DNA of 64,000 nt from Coffea arabica (lineage: Eukaryota > Streptophyta > Magnoliopsida > Gentianales > Rubiaceae). Both the position numbers and the translations under genes were made by a program. The notes beneath the pieces were generated by a model. It was not told the origin of the DNA and did no database searches. It saw only the letters and a program-made list of their open reading frames with translations. Location of the stretch: assembly GCF_036785885.1 (NCBI RefSeq), contig NC_092312.1, positions 13,720,001 to 13,784,000 of the forward strand. Reading direction: 5' to 3'. This document shows positions 38,901-51,019 of this stretch, piece by piece. The number at the start of each line of letters is the position of its first letter. Positions within the stretch are counted from its first letter, which is position 1.

Positions 38901-41900
38901 TTGGATTTGAGGAACAATAATTTGAGTGGGACTATTCCTGCAGAAATAGCATGGCTGCATTCCCTAAAACGACTGTGAGTTTAGAACTTTATCTTCCCTA
39001 AAACAATTTGGAATTATTTGCTTATAACTAAAATGTGCTTCTTTTATTTATTTATTAATTTATTTTGTATTTTAGGTTGCTTAGCAACAATAAATTTGTA
39101 GGAAGTATTCCTTTGGCGGTTGGGAAGCTTGATCAGCTCAAGGAAATGCAGTTTGATGTGAACCTTATCCCTGCTGCAGTAGAAGTTGGTTGTTTCAGCA
39201 GAAAAGTTGGGCACTGGTAAGACGAAAATAATTTCCCACTGAATGAAACTAGTATGGTGTTTCTTGGAGTTTTGTGTCCTCCCTCAGTGGACATGTTAGT
39301 CGCTCATAAAGAAATCAAGGTTGATCTGCTTCTAGGACCATCTGCGAGTAATTAGCCACTACTATCCTATTCAGATCTGTGGAATCAGGAATCGAACTAA
39401 TACACTGAATTGAAGTAGGTCTGTGCAAATGATTTGCAAAATATTTGCTTCAATCTTCTGATCAGCACTTAAACTCTTATGAAGGAGTGAGCTTAGTCTG
39501 CCCAAATAGAAGGCCTTGATCTTAAGAGCTCGTTATATGAAACCTTTAGGTGTGGATTAACACAGCATCTTTTTGATTCCTGTTTAGGAAAATTTTAATA
39601 AACAACCAAAAGAAAGATCAACAAAAATGATGGTAAGTACAAGTTAGATTGTGTTAGTTAGACCCAAATGTTTAACAATAATATCATGGGAATGCAGGAA
39701 CTCCTGCACACTCCTTGGCTACTGGATATAGCTAGCAAGCTTCCTATAAACCTAATCCATCTCCCTCGTCTAAATAAGGTTTTCTGGCTCTCCTGTATGT
39801 GAATTGGTGCTAGATCCCTAGATCTGTACAATACTTGCATTTAATTATTCTCTTAACTGGAAAACGAAAGTAACTATCCCTGTGAAATCTAGATTTTTCT
39901 GTTATATCTGATTCATAAGGTCAGGTTTTTTCATACTTTTCATTCTTGATTCAGCCAACTGTAATAATTGTACTTTTTTTTTGTACCCGTGCCTGTAATC
40001 TTTATCAACCAAAACATGTTTAGATTAGTTGATGAAAATCTTACTCCTGTTTTTGCACCATACCCAGAATGTCAAATCAGATTTAGGAAAATACTTCTAT
40101 CTCTGGACCAGTTATTCTCCTTTAGCTACAGATGATTGAATCCAAACTTTATGTACTTAAAATCACGATCATCATTTAGTCGCACTTTATGGTTATCTTG
40201 TGATTCCCATTGGTTCCTTTTTTTTTTTTTTTTTATGTTTTTCTTCTAAGGAGAAGTGATTCAGCTGTCTATTCATTGGTGTGATATACAATTCAAAAAT
40301 CAAGCATCTCACCGAAGCATGTTCTCTTCTTCATTGTATTTGAGCTTTTCATTTCTTTTTTTGGCAGTGAGTGGTCAAGCAATCTCAAATCCTTGAGAAA
40401 AGAATATTCCTTGCTGACACCAATCAAAGAAACGTTAAATCGCTACTTTGATCTGTTCCCCATGTAAGTGATGAAAATATTTATTCAATCTGAGACGATA
40501 CACAACTAATAATTTAGTACATCAAAATTTTATTCATGATATGTTTTTATAAAGGAAAGTGGACCATCTTTTGTTAAGGTACAGATTTGGGAAGGGCTCC
40601 TTCAGAAATGATGCCAGTGATTCCTATGACAATGTACCAAGTAATGCAATACTATCTTGGCTTGACTTATATTTAGAGTTATATGATTTTTGGATATGAT
40701 GCTGATTTGGCTTTTAACAGGTGCATCTGAGCTAGATGTCAAACAAAATCTGCTGAACATGGCTGATGTTAGACGGCGAAAGCTGGTTGAGCAGCCTAAT
40801 AATATTGCTGCGTACCCTTTTAATAATGGGAATCCAGTTGGAAATTTTAATTCTTATCCAAGCAGTACAAGTAGTGGGTCATTCCCTGCTGTTCCAAGCA
40901 AGAACAGTTCCTCTTCCATTCCTGCAGGTCCTTTGCAGCCTCCATCACCTAACACATCAAATCCAACCTCTGCCTCTGTCAACCAACCTGCTGACAAACA
41001 GCCTCCTGCAGCGGGGAACTCTGAGCACACATGGAAGTATATAATTGGAATTTCAAGCGGAGGTTTCCTGCTCTTTTTTGCAGCAGCCGTTCTTGTTGTC
41101 ATCAGAGGTAGAACAGCAAAAAACATTGGCCCTTGGAAGACTGGATTAAGTGGACAGTTGCAGAAAGCATTTGTCACAGGTAATCTTTTGTTAATACTGA
41201 AGTGGTAGCATGCAGAATGTTGCATAGTTTTTGGCCATGGCCTCACCATATGTTTCCTGTCCCCAAAGACTGCTGATTGATTCAACTCCTGAACTGGATA
41301 ACTTCGCCAGTGAAAACTTGGTTGGTTATTAGAAGCTTATTGGTGCCTTTGTGTACCCTCTACTCACCTGCAACTGTATGTTCAAATAGTCATTCAACTT
41401 TCCATATTTCTATATTTTGGAAATAATTTGACTGACAAGTGTCTTATCAGAACAACTTTTGTGAAGCTGAGTATCATGAACAGGTAGGAAAAGAAACATG
41501 ATAATTAGAGTAGAAAGGTAGGTACAAAAGCAATTCAAATGGAGACATCTGTTAGCAATACTATAGAACGTAAGTTCCTTCGTTCCACATGGTTGCATAA
41601 TACCCTTCACTGATCTCTTATATCAAGTGATCACTTAGACTATGTAAAACAACCAATGAGCTCAGCAAAAATAACCTACCTGAAACAGATATTACATGTC
41701 AATTGTATAAGAATGAGGCAAAAGCTTCTATAGATGGTTCAAGGAGTTGAAACAAAAGCATGTCTGTGATACATCAAACTATAAAATGACACTTTCAGAA
41801 GTCATGAAAATGGCTGTGAAATCCATTTATCCTGCAAGACCCTGAAGAGCACAGACAAATAGCTGAATATGTAATCAACTTGGTCTAGGATTTGTTAAAA

Positions 41901-43767
41901 CATGCACTACTGTATTATGTTGTCTCTTTGTGTATTTAAATGAAAATTCCTGCTTGATCCTTTATCTTTTCTGAGTGGCTATTGTTTCTTTCTGATACTT
42001 GCTCTTATCACTTCCTTGACTTATCTTTTTGAAGGAACTATTGCTGTACTCATTGGATATTGCAAATTCATACTCTTCATAGTGATTGGGTCATGTCAAA
42101 ATTTATACCCTTCCATATGGTCTTAAAGATCTTGCTTTATGTTAGGATGATGAATCTTATCTTTTCCTCGTCTGTGCCCCAAATTCATACCATGCAACAG
42201 TTGCAGCATTCGTTGGTGACTCGTATAGAATGAGTACATCCTTAAAATAGTTCTCTTAATAAAATGATCACCTTATATAGATTACAGCTGCAATAGTGTA
42301 TCAAGTAAACATTTTCTTGAAATTTATAAACTGCATCTCAAGTTGCAGCTAACATGCATAAACCATCTATCTGAAATAGCAGGGGTCCCTAAGCTCAACA
42401 GTGCGGAACTAGAGACTGCATGCGAGGATTTCAGCAATATTGTTCAGGCACATGATACGGTGACTGTGTACAAGGGAACTTTATCAAGCGGTGTAGAAAT
42501 TGCTGTTGCCTCAACTGTTGTTAATTCACTGAACGATTGGTCAAAGCGCGCAGAAATTGCTTTCAGGAAGAAGGTCAGTTTTCGTGGGTAGTTCTGGCAG
42601 GGTTGTAAATGATGAAAATCACTATGATCCCTATCCTCAAAAATGTTTATTGTGCGAAGTTATCTTCAGTTTTTCTTGAATGTAATACCTTATATGTAAC
42701 TTTTTTGGTGCACTTTACTAGATCGATTCATTGTCCCGAGTGAACCACAAGAATTTTATGAATCTTATTGGGTACTGCGAGGAGGATGATCCTTTTGTGA
42801 GAATGATGGTGTTTGAGTATGCACCAAACGGAAGTTTATCTGAGCACCTGCATGGTGAGTCGGTAACTATAATGGCAACAAGATGTCTAATGGTTAAAAA
42901 GTTAAGTCTTCTGTTTATGAAGTTGCATTAACCTGTTTTCTTTTGATTCTCAGTGAAAGAGCTTGAACATCTGGACTGGAGTACAAGGATGAGGATTATC
43001 ATAGGAACAGCTTACTGTCTCCAGCACATGCATGGTCTCAATCCTCCACTTCCACATGGCCATTTGAACTCCAAAGCGATACTTCTGACGGATGATTATG
43101 CTGCCAAGGTAGGGATGCATATCTTCGTACTGATTCTAGGGGTTTATTTAGATTGACCAGACTGTGTTTGTATCCTTCATAATGACTTGTGGAAACTTAA
43201 CCAACTGAATTTGTGGCGGTCTCAGATTGCAGACATAGCCTTTTGGGATGAATTTGTTAAAAAATCTGCAGAGCATGAAGGGCAGCAGTTGGAATATCCA
43301 CTGCTTGAGGATGAAGAAAGTGATGTATACAATTTTGGATTACTGTTGCTCGAAGTAATCTCTGGGAAGCTTCCTTACTCAGAAGAACACGGGTCTCTCT
43401 TAAATTGGGTAAATTTCCTACCAGATTCTCTTGCTTCCCTACCTTTTAACTCTTCGAATCCATTTTACATCTTTTGCTTCAACATGACTTTTATCACACT
43501 GTTCAGGCTGCGGAATACCTGAATGATAAGAGAAGCATCAGCTATCTGATTGATCCAACGCTGAAGTCTTTCAAGAATAACGAGCTTGACATCATCTGTG
43601 AGGTTATTGCAGAATGTATTCAAGAAAATTCAAGAAAGAGACCAACCATGAAGGAAGTAGCTACGAAATTGAGAGATGCCCTTGACATATCACCTGATTC
43701 AGCAACCCCACGGCTTTCTCCGCTCTGGTGGGCTGAACTTGAGATTTTATCTTCTGAGGCAGCTTAA
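35970..43767 (+). CDS. MRH1: LRR receptor-like pseudokinase, MRH1/MALE DISCOVERER 2 type, 13 exons, 715 aa
   Basis: Exons: 35970-36087, 36207-36339, 36564-36635, 38831-38974, 39076-39216, 40368-40463, 40579-40640, 40721-41179, 42383-42573, 42722-42854, 42954-43108, 43226-43408, 43507-43767. Several LRR exons are 72 or 144 bases, as usual in this family. Order of parts: signal segment (about 20-34), LRR N-cap (CTWSG near 73), three to four LRRs to about 190, a Ser/Pro-rich juxtamembrane region, membrane helix 361-383, kinase-like domain from 413, and the family tail SPLWWAELEILSSEA. Catalytic residues are lost: VAIK Lys is A451, HRD is H551-G552-H553 and DFG is D571-I572-A573, so it is a pseudokinase. 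Arabidopsis relatives act in root-hair growth (MRH1) and in pollen-tube sensing of LURE1 (MDIS1 and MDIS2). The start could also be the second Met at 35985 (MGGSW), which resembles relatives better. Intron 3 is 2.2 kb. Confidence 0.9.
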
Positions 43768-44636
43768 ATATTCAGCTCAGTGTCTACATGGTGCCTCAAG
43801 TTTGCATATTAGTCTTATCGTGCCTTCAACAAAATCGAAAATTCCAATATACATCTTTTTTTTTTTTCCAGTTTCTTTGGTATGCCATTTTTTTATTCTT
43901 ATTCTTCAATTGTTTACTTCAAGCGGGACAAAACTTCGTCCCACGCACCTAAGCTATGTATATAGAGATTATGAACTGGCATGTAAGAGTTGTTTAACCT
44001 GCTGTTGAGTCAGAAAGAGATTTTTTATATGTATTTATCCTGTGTGTGTCATAGGAAACCCTGTGTAGGATTATCATTTACTCATGGTTTCAACATGACC
44101 AAATTTTGAAGTTTTGATGAGACTATAAATGGATAAGCTTTCATTGATCATATAGCAGGAAATTTGCTGCTGGCAAAAAGTTGTACACAACAGCTCAAAT
44201 GTCTTGGTCTTAAATTCCTCCAGTCCTCCGAACCTCTGCAATGCAAGAAATCAACACTTCCGAATTTAGGTTGAAAAAGTCTCCAAGTTGCAACAAAAAG
44301 TCTCAAGGATGGATAAGACTATTTGGAAAAAAATAATTCTAATATATTTGTCTGCAACAAAAGGGAATTTTTATTTCCAGCTCTTCGCATTGGATGATGC
44401 AGACAAAACTTTGGATTTTAGGGTGGGTACATGAATTTTCAAATTCTTTGAAAACAATAGAAGAATAATCATCCTGATTTAAGGAACTGCCAATGACTTG
44501 CTGATTTAAGCTGCCAGATGATCTTTAATATTTGTAATGAAGAATTTGAAAACTACCAATACTTCAATCCGACTACTGTCAATCTAATGCTGGAGGGAGG
44601 CGTGACAATGTTACATGTTAAACCCCCGGCCGGCAA

Positions 44637-44639
<3 letters not shown>
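43768..44639. other. 3' flank of the receptor gene
   Basis: Probably 3' untranslated sequence for the first few hundred bases, then plain intergenic DNA up to the target duplication of the SINE. No polyadenylation site can be placed with certainty. Confidence 0.4.
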
Positions 44640-44670
<31 letters not shown>

Positions 44671-44800
44671 GTGTGTCCCGCAGGGAGTGGACCCCGCAGA
44701 CTATTCACCACCCTCAGCAACTTGCTGGCAGCAAGGTTCGAACCAGGGACCTGAGGCTCCATTTTCAGCAATCTCAACCACTAGACCAAACCCCTGAGGG
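44640..44800 (-). mobile_element. tRNA-derived SINE with perfect 13-bp target duplication
   Basis: On the minus strand the element starts CCCTCAGGGGTTTGGTCTAG. It has a box A-like TGGTCTAGTGG, a box B GGTTCGAACC about 40 bases further on and a tail of about 29 A. It is bounded by CGGCCGGCAACTC at 44627-44639 and 44801-44813, identical at all 13 positions. The intact promoter boxes, long tail and perfect duplication mean a recent insertion. Confidence 0.9.
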
Positions 44801-45586
44801 CGGCCGGCAACTCGTTTTGGGTGAATAGTTCAATTGGTAAGTAAATTGGTTGAATTGGTAGGTTCTATAAAATAATTCTTTAAAGTTACATAATCTAAGT
44901 TTTTAACCAAATCCTAGTTGTCCCGAACATAATTATGCTATTGTCAGTCATCTTTTTGTGCTTTCTATTAATTTGGAGAAGTAGAAATTATAAAATTATA
45001 CGAAGTATACTTGTAAATGATAAGTTGACTGAAAAGTTTGAAAGAATTCGTAAAAGATGATCAAGGTCATAGTTTTTTCTCTTTGGAAGATAAAGATTCA
45101 TAGTAATACAATCATTTTGGATTCCCGATCTCTCCATTCAACTATCGGTTTCACTCGGTCCAAATAATTGTGTTTCTGTTTTTGGTCAGACCGGTAAACT
45201 AGCATGATTCTATAGTCAATTTACCAACTCGATCGATTCAATTGCTGTTTTGGACCGTGTTTAATGACAATATTTTAAAGCTTCTTTTTTTTTTTTTTCC
45301 AATACAACATTTTTACAACTAGTCCTATACTAGAGGAGGGGGAGAGGAATAGTGGTGAAGTCAACTAAACTATTGAAAATTCGAAGGAAATTAAATTTTC
45401 TGTAAATTACATTTTCTCTAAAAATATTACAGAAAATTCTGGTCATGAAATGTATGTAAGGACTTTCAAATCCCTTAACTTTCTTAAGTGGAACTTTTGT
45501 CTTTCTTTAGTGGCCAACTAATCTAGATCGGTTGACAATGGGTACGTCAAATTGTTTGGTGTGTCGCATATAAGCTCTGAGCAGAG

Positions 45587-46110
45587 ATTTTTTTTTTTTT
45601 TTTCAATTATAAACAGGTTATCCTAATCCTACATTATAGGAGGGGAGGTGTCCAATTGTGCTATGTATGAGGACCGGAGAAAAAAGAGACACCTGCAAAC
45701 CACCAACAAGTGCATTACTGCCCCTTCTCTGAACTTGTCGAAGAACAGGAAGCCAACCTTCCCTAGATAACGCAGCTAGCGGGAGTCAAACTCTCCACCT
45801 GCTCCCCAGAGGGACTCAAATTTGCCTCCTCGACCACTAGACCGAAACCACTGGGCCAGCTAATGGCTCAGCAGCCATCAGGGAGGGTTTGAGTTATAGA
45901 TGAGGGTTCAAATCTTCTGCAGTGAAAAAAAATCTAAGAATTGTATCATAATATTCCTTTAGTTTAGTTGGACCTGAATACCCATTAGCCCCTTGTCACA
46001 GTCTCCTTAGGCTCCCTCTCCCATTAGATTAGGATCGAGTAAATTATACACATGTATTGTTGCTAACAAAAAAAAAAGACCACTAGACCGAAGTCTTAGA
46101 GACTTAGACC
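45587..46110 (-). mobile_element. Older SINE, interrupted by a second SINE
   Basis: On the minus strand the 5' part is now to the right (about 46110-46078: box A region GGTCTAGTGGTC). The rest runs from 45846 down to a T-run on the plus strand at 45588-45603 (its A-tail). Box B-like GAGTTTGACTCC lies at about 45784-45795. The pieces are separated by the insertion at 45847-46077. The outer target duplication could not be fixed. Confidence 0.6.
45847..46077 (+). mobile_element. SINE inserted into an older SINE, 231 bp
   Basis: Starts ACCACTGGGCCAGC, has box A-like TGGCTCAGCAG at about 45863 and box B GGGTTCAAATC at about 45903, and ends in an A-run at 46068-46077. It is flanked by the same 15 bases GACCACTAGACCGAA at 45832-45846 and 46078-46092. 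The duplication lies inside the box A region of the older element, which dates the order of the two events. Confidence 0.8.
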
Positions 46111-46717
46111 AAAGATTTTACTTTGGCTAAAATTTACATTAATGCTTTGTCCTTGCTATAACAACTTCTACAAGGAAACCAGTTGAACTTTTCCAGAAAA
46201 GCTTACAAGGGATTTCATGTACACATAATTCAACATAAAGCCATCCCCTCTCTCTATATGTATCATGGTTCGCCAGAAAAAACATATATGGCTCACGAGA
46301 CATGAAACATTGGGATGAACTCATCAATTGAGAGCGCAGCCAGGTTGAATAAGAATGACATAGTATCCAGTTATGGTATCTTTGAAACAAAATTAAATCA
46401 ATTCTTTGGTGATCGAGACATCATATATTTTGCACATAATAGCATGCATATAAATAGCCATTTTCAATTCTAACCTTTTGAGTTCTGTACTCATGGTATC
46501 TTCTTATTATGATATGACCTTGGGCTCTTTAATAGAATTATTTTCTGGTTTTTTAACATTACATTTTTTGTAAAAATAAAAAAGACAAGCCACACCACAT
46601 CATTACAGGTGCATATATTACACATATATTATGCACCAACTAGATTCTACTAAACATAATTACTAGCTACTTGTGATTTTCACATTCATTAACGGACCTT
46701 TTTTCTCTTTTCTTCCC
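46111..46717. other. 3' flank of the DOGL4-type gene
   Basis: AT-rich, no gene. The part close to 46717 is probably the 3' untranslated region of the minus-strand DOG1-like gene. Confidence 0.4.
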
Positions 46718-47431
46718 CTATTTTCTCATCTGAATTTGCAGCACTGATGAAGAAGCCAAGAAGTCCGCACTCTGCATTGGATTCAACACATCCAACACTC
46801 CTTTCAGAGTCTTAAGCCTCACACAATCAGCCATTTTCATCACTTTTTCCAAGCCAGCCAGCAGCTCTTTTATCGCCATCTCCACAAGCCCATTGATCTG
46901 ACTACTCGAGGCCGCCGCCAGGTGCTCGCCATTCTTGGTTAAACTCACCAGCCTCGCCAGCTCCACCATCTTCCTATCCGCCATGGCCACTTGCTGCCTT
47001 TCCATCTCCCTCTCCACCTTCTCCTCATCCACCCTAATCCTGCTCCTCAAACCTTCAATCTTTTTCACTTGCTCTTCACTCAAATCAGCCAGACTTGTTG
47101 CACCGGGTACTTGGCCTTTCCTTAGCGAATCAACAAGCCTGAAAATCATTGACGGCTTCCAACCAGTGATCCATAGATATGCATTCTCCAAAGGGCTCAA
47201 CCAAACAGGTGTAAAAAAGGCCAAAACATCCTCACTGGCGCAAGCCCATTTGGCAGTGTAGTAATCTTTGTGATGTTGTGTTAATTTGTTCACTAATGGC
47301 ACAAAATGTACCTCCTCATCAGCAGATTTGTTCTCTTTTTTGAGAGTGAGATGATGCTGTACATATTCTTCTAGTTTAGACATCCATATTTCAAAGAAGT
47401 TGGAGAACTTCTCCTCAATTTTGGTTCTCAT
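46718..47431 (-). CDS. DOGL4: DOG1-LIKE 4 type protein (DOG1 domain), single exon, 237 aa
   Basis: The frame starts with ATG at 47431 and ends with TAG at 46718. The DOG1 domain fills the protein: FSNFFEIWMSKLEEYVQHHL at about 9-28, the signature VWLSPLENAYLWITGWKPS at about 76-94, a Glu/Lys-rich helix (118-150) and the C-terminal phrase LKTLKGVLDVLNPMQSADFL. DOG1-domain proteins are plant-specific, related to the C-terminal half of TGA bZIP factors but without the DNA-binding part. DOGL4 in Arabidopsis is linked to ABA signalling and seed reserve proteins. Here it lies directly after the MRH1-type gene, as At4g18650 follows At4g18640. The C-terminus (VLQIQMRK) lacks the two histidines present at the matching place in the other DOG1 gene of this window. 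A minus-strand TATA box lies about 80 bases upstream. Confidence 0.88.
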   Translation of the reverse strand: MRTKIEEKFSNFFEIWMSKLEEYVQHHLTLKKENKSADEEVHFVPLVNKLTQHHKDYYTAKWACASEDVLAFFTPVWLSPLENAYLWITGWKPSMIFRLVDSLRKGQVPGATSLADLSEEQVKKIEGLRSRIRVDEEKVEREMERQQVAMADRKMVELARLVSLTKNGEHLAAASSSQINGLVEMAIKELLAGLEKVMKMADCVRLKTLKGVLDVLNPMQSADFLASSSVLQIQMRK

Positions 47432-47509
47432 TTTTTCTCCAAGTTAAAGATGTGAAATGAGACCGATGGGAGCCAAACGAGAACAAGGTTCATTGAAGCA
47501 AAGATAGGC

Positions 47510-47517
47510 TATATATA
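47510..47517 (-). promoter_or_regulatory. TATA box of the DOGL4-type gene
   Basis: TATATATA within CTATATATAGCC on the minus strand, about 80 bases before the ATG at 47431. Spacing and sequence are right for a plant core promoter. Confidence 0.6.
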
Positions 47518-48293
47518 GATGTTGTGGCCTAAGGGTGGACGTGAAAAATGAGGAGACCAGATGGAAGATGTAGCCAGGGACACGCTGCAAGTGAGGGGGC
47601 TTAGTTTAGGAAATGCGTGGCTCCTGCATGGCTTACGCGCAAGCAATTAGCCAACAGTCGATCTCTAGGGTTGGCCAACCCTTTGCAGCAGCTTGGGGAC
47701 GGCAATATGGCATAACATAAATCTCTCTCCCACTCTCAGGCGTTGTTTGGATGGAAGTAATTTGGAAGAAATGGAAGAGAAATATGTCTTTTCGATCTTT
47801 TCCTATTTGGGAATTTGATTTTGAAGGGAAAAAAGGAAAATGACATGGCCGTGGTAATGATAAGTATAGAAGTAAAGGTGTATATATTTGTCCAGAATGT
47901 TAAGATAATGAAAGAATTTTTAGGGCAACAGATATAAGTTTGTCAAATTAAGCAATGGACTTGTTTATTGAGAAAAGTTGCAAGATGTATTCTTTGAGAA
48001 AGTAATTACCAATTCTAAAAAGTCAAAGATAGATAAAAAAATAACATTATATGTTTGATTTATTAAACTGAAACAAATAAGAGAAAATTTCTACACTTAA
48101 GCCACATGCATTGTAGTCTTTGAAAACTTTTGGAGAGATTTTGTAAGAAAATAACACTGCAATATTTTGATATATATGTGAAATAAGAAGTGATTACTAA
48201 ATCTGTTAATGAGAATAATATTCTTAATATTCTCAAAAAATAATTGCTAAACTATGAAACAAACAAGGCCTTACCCCCCAAGTCTCTCAACCT

Positions 48294-48503
48294 TTGACCG
48301 TCCTGAAGAGGCATGCATACGACCACCTGGTGCCTGCTTGCTTCTACGGGAGAACGTGGCAGAGCCAGAAGCAGAAGGCCCACGTGGACGATGCTGAGAT
48401 TAATGCGTGCTTCTTCGTCATCCTGCTTTATGCAGCAGCAATCACCCTGAGGTGGACTCAGCTTCAGGTGCCTGCAATCCTTGTCTGTCCCTGTCAGCAT
48501 TGA
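48294..48503 (+). pseudogene. Coding-like relic upstream of DOGL4, unidentified
   Basis: A GC-richer island (about 48270-48610) in AT-rich DNA. A plus-strand frame reads VLKRHAYDHLVPACFYGRT and then a hydrophobic stretch ACFFVILLYAAAITLRW. Minus-strand frames are open too, so strand is uncertain. It may be a captured gene fragment. Nothing in it identifies a family. Confidence 0.2.
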
Positions 48504-49361
48504 TGATGATGATCCAATCTTTCTGAACCAGCGTGTCTCTCTGATTGTGACAAGCCCTGCACGTTGCACTTGCACAGTAAGTATGTTGTGGCAAGTCATG
48601 ATCAGTGCAAAGGTTCGTCAGTTGTGGCAGTCTTATCATTTCAAAAGAAAAGAAAAGAAAAGAAAAGAAGCGTTTTTTATGTCATTTAATTACACTTCAG
48701 GATGTTGAGGATCTTAGTGATCAAGATTTGAGTCAAGGCTTTAGGTTGCTTAGGTCGAAAAAGGGGGATTTGAAGGAAAAAAAAAAAAAAAGCGACGAAG
48801 AATTAGTAGTTTTTTTCCGATTAGTTTTGAGGGAGGGGAATGAAGCCAAAAAAAAATGAAGGGAAAAAAATCAACAAAAAGAAAAAAAGTAATTAAGTAA
48901 TGATTATACGAAAGGGATACATACGATTGAGCTATTCGTATTATTCGAACGATGTAATAATTTTTTAATACGTTACAATTCATAATCAACAACTTATATA
49001 TTTCTACTATAAACACATATGCTATATTTAACTGCTAGTTATATATGTTAGTTGTTTTAGAATTACGTGACATTTTCTCGTTCTTACAATTTGAGTTTTA
49101 ACATTATTGTTGGTCGATTTGAAGTCATACATATATCATTTAAATGGCTGAATATGACAAACGCTCCTACCCCTTACCCAATGACTATGCCACTAATACG
49201 TAAACAAATAAAATGAGAAATTGGCCCCAAAATGGTTGTGCAGGACTCTCTTTGGATAATTTATTCCTTATCCCACCCAAAGAAATAAAATGAGAAAATG
49301 GCCCCACTATTTGTCTTTAACTTTTTCTTCACTCCCTATATTTGATAAATTTCACAATGTT

Positions 49362-49932
49362 AGGGGTGTGCATCAAATTCAAAATTGGTAATTCAGAAGT
49401 TTAAATTTGAAAATTTTGATAAATTGAACACTGTAAATTTTGACCTATATCATTTTCAATTCAAAACTTTTGAATTCAATTTCGCTCCAAATTCACCAAA
49501 ATTGTATAAAAAAACTGGTTTGGAATTTATTTAAAAAAAATAACCTAGATTAGTTAGTTAGAGGAGTTATACTATTGTTATTAGTATGTAATATAACAAC
49601 TTACATATATTATAACAATCTAGATTAGTTAGTTTGAGGTATTATATTATTATTATTATTATCTAATATAATGACTTACATATATTATATATTATTAGAT
49701 ATACGAAATCGAAATTGAATTAGGTAATTGAATCCCAATTTCGATTTGTGAATTTGAAATCGGAATTTCCATTTTTAGAAATCATGGCCTCGAATTCGAT
49801 TCAACTTCACCACTTTTGAATACGAAAACTCCAATTTCCTTTCTATTTTCTAAATTCTCGATTCAAATTTTCGAATTCAAATCGAATTCTATTCTGTCGC
49901 AAAATCGAAATTTTTTGGATTTGCACACACCT
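49362..49932. mobile_element. Possible hAT-like non-autonomous element, 571 bp
   Basis: Ends AGGGGTGTGCA (left) and AGGTGTGTGCA (right end read on the other strand), 10 of 11 alike. This AGGGGTGTGCA terminus is common in plant hAT-type repeats. The interior is rich in GAATT and AAATTC words that can fold back. No clear target duplication is visible. Confidence 0.45.
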
Positions 49933-50474
49933 ACACACACTGTTAGTTTGTCAAAAAAAAAAAATCGTAATCTTCACTTGTATTGTATAGCAATACTGAA
50001 TCAACAAATAGAATGATTAACAAAAATTTTGCTCACAGGGTAGAGCTAAAAAGAAGTAAAATGCATTTAAATGCTTACTAATAAGACGAATGTCAATATT
50101 ACAAAAATTATAGTCAAAATACAAAATATAGCAAAAAAAACTTTATTAGCTACTAAGCTATTTAAAAATCGTGCACTTTTGTCCACTCAATTATTTTTTA
50201 TTTTAAATATTCCACTAAACTTTGAAAAATGTATATTAGTGGTCAATTCATAAGTTTTCACCTATTATTTTATGCTTTTCCTTTAATTTTAGCATTGTTT
50301 ATATCAATTCATTCGTATTATTTGTTTATATTTTTTTTCCTCTTTCCTCTCCCTCTCTCTCTTTTCTTCTTCTCTCTTCCCTACCGTTGCTTTCTTTATT
50401 GCAGAACCATTCCATTAAAGAACCACTAAGCTACTCCATTAAAGATGTAGCTAAATGTAGGTTTCCGACAAAAT

Positions 50475-50652
50475 TGGCATCAAAGTAGTCGATCCTGAAC
50501 CGCTTTTCGATCCAGTCATGGTAGAAAGTACTTGTTTAAAAAGGCTGGAAGAGCGACTCAAGAAACAAGAATTGAACTTGCAAGAAACAATAATGGATTC
50601 CACGCACAAATTGCAACAACAACTTTGCAATGAATTGCGTTATGAATTGTAA
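50475..50652 (+). pseudogene. Relic of an LTR-retrotransposon leader with primer site and gag start
   Basis: TGGCATCAAAGT at 50475-50486 is close to the common primer-binding site TGGTATCAGAGC. It is followed by a 44-codon frame at 50518-50652 (CLKRLEERLKKQELNLQE) that looks like the coiled-coil beginning of a Ty3-type gag and then stops. LTRs, protease and polymerase are missing. Confidence 0.4.
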
Positions 50653-50834
50653 TACAATTACAAAAAATATAATCAAAACAAATGCAAATTGACCAAAAAA
50701 AACAAAGATAATCGTCTGAGAATTGCTTTGCATGAACGCTGTGTTCTGTTCTTGTTAGTGGGTTCTCTGCATGGAGAATGGACTACCGCATTTTGACATA
50801 TAAGGATCGATCAGGGTGGACATCCACTTTCGAT

Positions 50835-51019
50835 CTTCATGGTGATCATTGACTTGGACCAACCCAATTGGACATTCAAAAGTCAATCCGACAAGGTTCC
50901 AGACTTTTGCCTCTGATGCAAGTGCAACTTCATAGTGATCATTGATTTGGACCAACCCAATTTGACATTCAAAAGTCAATCCGACAAAGGTTCCACACTT
51001 TTGCCTCTGATGCAAGTCT
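50835..51019. repeat. Two-copy tandem duplication, unit about 93 bp
   Basis: Units 50835-50927 and 50928-51019 share CTTCAT(G/A)GTGATCATTGA, TTGGACCAACCCAATT and GACATTCAAAAGTCAATCCG, with only a few changes and one inserted A. The duplication is local and quite recent. It encodes nothing recognisable. Confidence 0.8.
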
